Of a stretch of DNA of 6,773 nucleotides, positions 6,291 to 6,773 are shown in pieces. The stretch lies in NCBI GenBank assembly GCA_030640905.1, contig DAOWIM010000075.1, forward strand, positions 1-6,773. The letters run 5' to 3'. Source of the DNA: a bacterium. GTDB taxonomy: Bacteria > Zixibacteria > MSB-5A5 > GN15 > FEB-12. Position 1 is the stretch's first letter, and every line of letters starts with the position of its first letter. Made by a program: the position numbers and the translations under genes. The notes beneath the pieces were generated by a model, which was not told the DNA's origin, made no database searches, and saw only the letters and a program-made list of their open reading frames with translations.

Positions 6291-6773
6291 ATGCAACATC
6301 AATCAATTCCTGCCACTTCTAAGGTAATCATTAACATGAATACTTTGGCACTATCTAGAAGTTGCATGGTTGTTGCCTTGCTCGTGACAATATCAAGTAT
6401 GAGTGCATTCTCACAAGATATGTTTGGCACTACAGTTAGCTATTATCCGGTTGGAGATCTGCCTGCCTCTGTTTTCTCGATTGATTTTGACTCTGATGGC
6501 AACAATGATCTGGCGACTGCAAACTACACCTCTGGCGACGTTTCAGTACTGTTAGGCAATGGTGACGGAACATTCCAGTCTGCAGTCAGCTATGATGCCG
6601 GAGATTACCCTGTTTCTGTTTTCTCGAGTGATTTTAGCGGCGATGGTAATAATGATCTGGTGACTGCGAACCAAGGCTCTAACAATGTTTCGATACTGCT
6701 GGGCAATGGTGACGGTACCTTCCAGTCTGTGGTTAACTATGCCGCCGGAGATTACCCTGCCTCTGTTTTCTCG
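6291..6773 (+). CDS. Exported FG-GAP/VCBS repeat protein, 3' end beyond the window
   Basis: 161 codons are visible with no stop. The N-terminus has a hydrophobic export signal (about CMVVALLVTISSMSAFS, 25-41) with likely cleavage before QD (42-43). A 15-residue stretch precedes the second Met (16), so a shorter start at 6336 is possible, but the ribosome site favours 6291. The rest consists of 49-residue repeats. Each carries a calcium-loop motif, DFDSDGNNDL (65-74) and DFSGDGNNDL (114-123), then a LLGNGDGTFQ strand (87-96 and 136-145). This is the FG-GAP/VCBS pattern of beta-propeller-like surface or secreted proteins, which usually bind Ca2+ and serve in adhesion or as scaffolds for other domains. 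The specific role lies in the unseen remainder. The gene is divergent from the exported-protein/activator operon. Confidence 0.85.
   Translation, partial: MQHQSIPATSKVIINMNTLALSRSCMVVALLVTISSMSAFSQDMFGTTVSYYPVGDLPASVFSIDFDSDGNNDLATANYTSGDVSVLLGNGDGTFQSAVSYDAGDYPVSVFSSDFSGDGNNDLVTANQGSNNVSILLGNGDGTFQSVVNYAAGDYPASVFS
6435..6773 (+). repeat. In-frame tandem repeats of 147 bp
   Basis: The marker GTTTTCTCG recurs at 6471, 6618 and 6765, giving an exact period of 147 bases (49 codons). Comparing 6471-6617 with 6618-6764 by hand gives about 115 of 147 identical bases and no indels. A diverged partial unit leads in from about 6435. The array continues past the window. Confidence 0.9.

Noticed and set aside
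6354..6375. Possible -24/-12 sigma-54 promoter (TGGCAC ... TTGC) near the start of the FG-GAP gene.
   Set aside because: The gap between the two halves is ten bases instead of about five, and the site lies inside the coding region.
1..6773. CRISPR array, tRNA, rRNA or transposase genes.
   Set aside because: I saw no regularly spaced direct repeats with spacers, no cloverleaf-like sequence, no rRNA-like stretch and no transposase motif on either strand.

Overview
This is a bacterial window of moderate GC content. It shows signal peptides, bacterial -35/-10 promoters, Shine-Dalgarno sites and rho-independent terminators. The gene set is a PutP-type sodium symporter, a compact cardiolipin-synthase-like PLD enzyme, a TPR plus sigma-54 AAA+ plus Fis activator, a small exported Gly/Asp-rich protein, and an exported FG-GAP/VCBS repeat protein. 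This mix resembles uncultured FCB-type or Zixibacteria-like genomes, but that placement is an impression from gene style only; there is no marker gene here.

Layout. From 1 to 5944 every convincing gene is on the minus strand. In transcription order they are the small exported protein (5944-5582), the TPR/sigma-54 activator (5562-3295, only 19 bp later), a roughly 630-bp spacer rich in hairpins, the PLD-family enzyme (2664-1585), and the symporter (1459 to beyond base 1, almost complete). A strong terminator at 3132-3092 closes the activator operon. Two weaker terminator-like hairpins follow before the PLD gene. The only plus-strand gene is the FG-GAP repeat gene, which starts at 6291 and runs off the right edge.

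Regulation. Between 5944 and 6291 there are two back-to-back sigma-70-type promoters, with their -35 boxes 24 bp apart. One reads left into the exported-protein/activator operon and the other reads right into the FG-GAP gene. The right-reading leader contains a remarkable nested palindrome (6164-6245). It can fold as one 29-bp hairpin with three single-base bulges or as two smaller hairpins.

How the genes may work together. The clearest unit is the two-gene operon of a secreted small protein and a TPR-sensor sigma-54 activator. TPR domains in other bacterial regulators bind peptides or proteins, so the exported product is a reasonable candidate ligand or output, but this is inference. The activator's targets are not visible: I found no convincing -24/-12 promoter in the window. 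The PLD enzyme (phospholipid metabolism) and the symporter (Na+-coupled uptake) may be co-transcribed but have no evident functional link to the activator.
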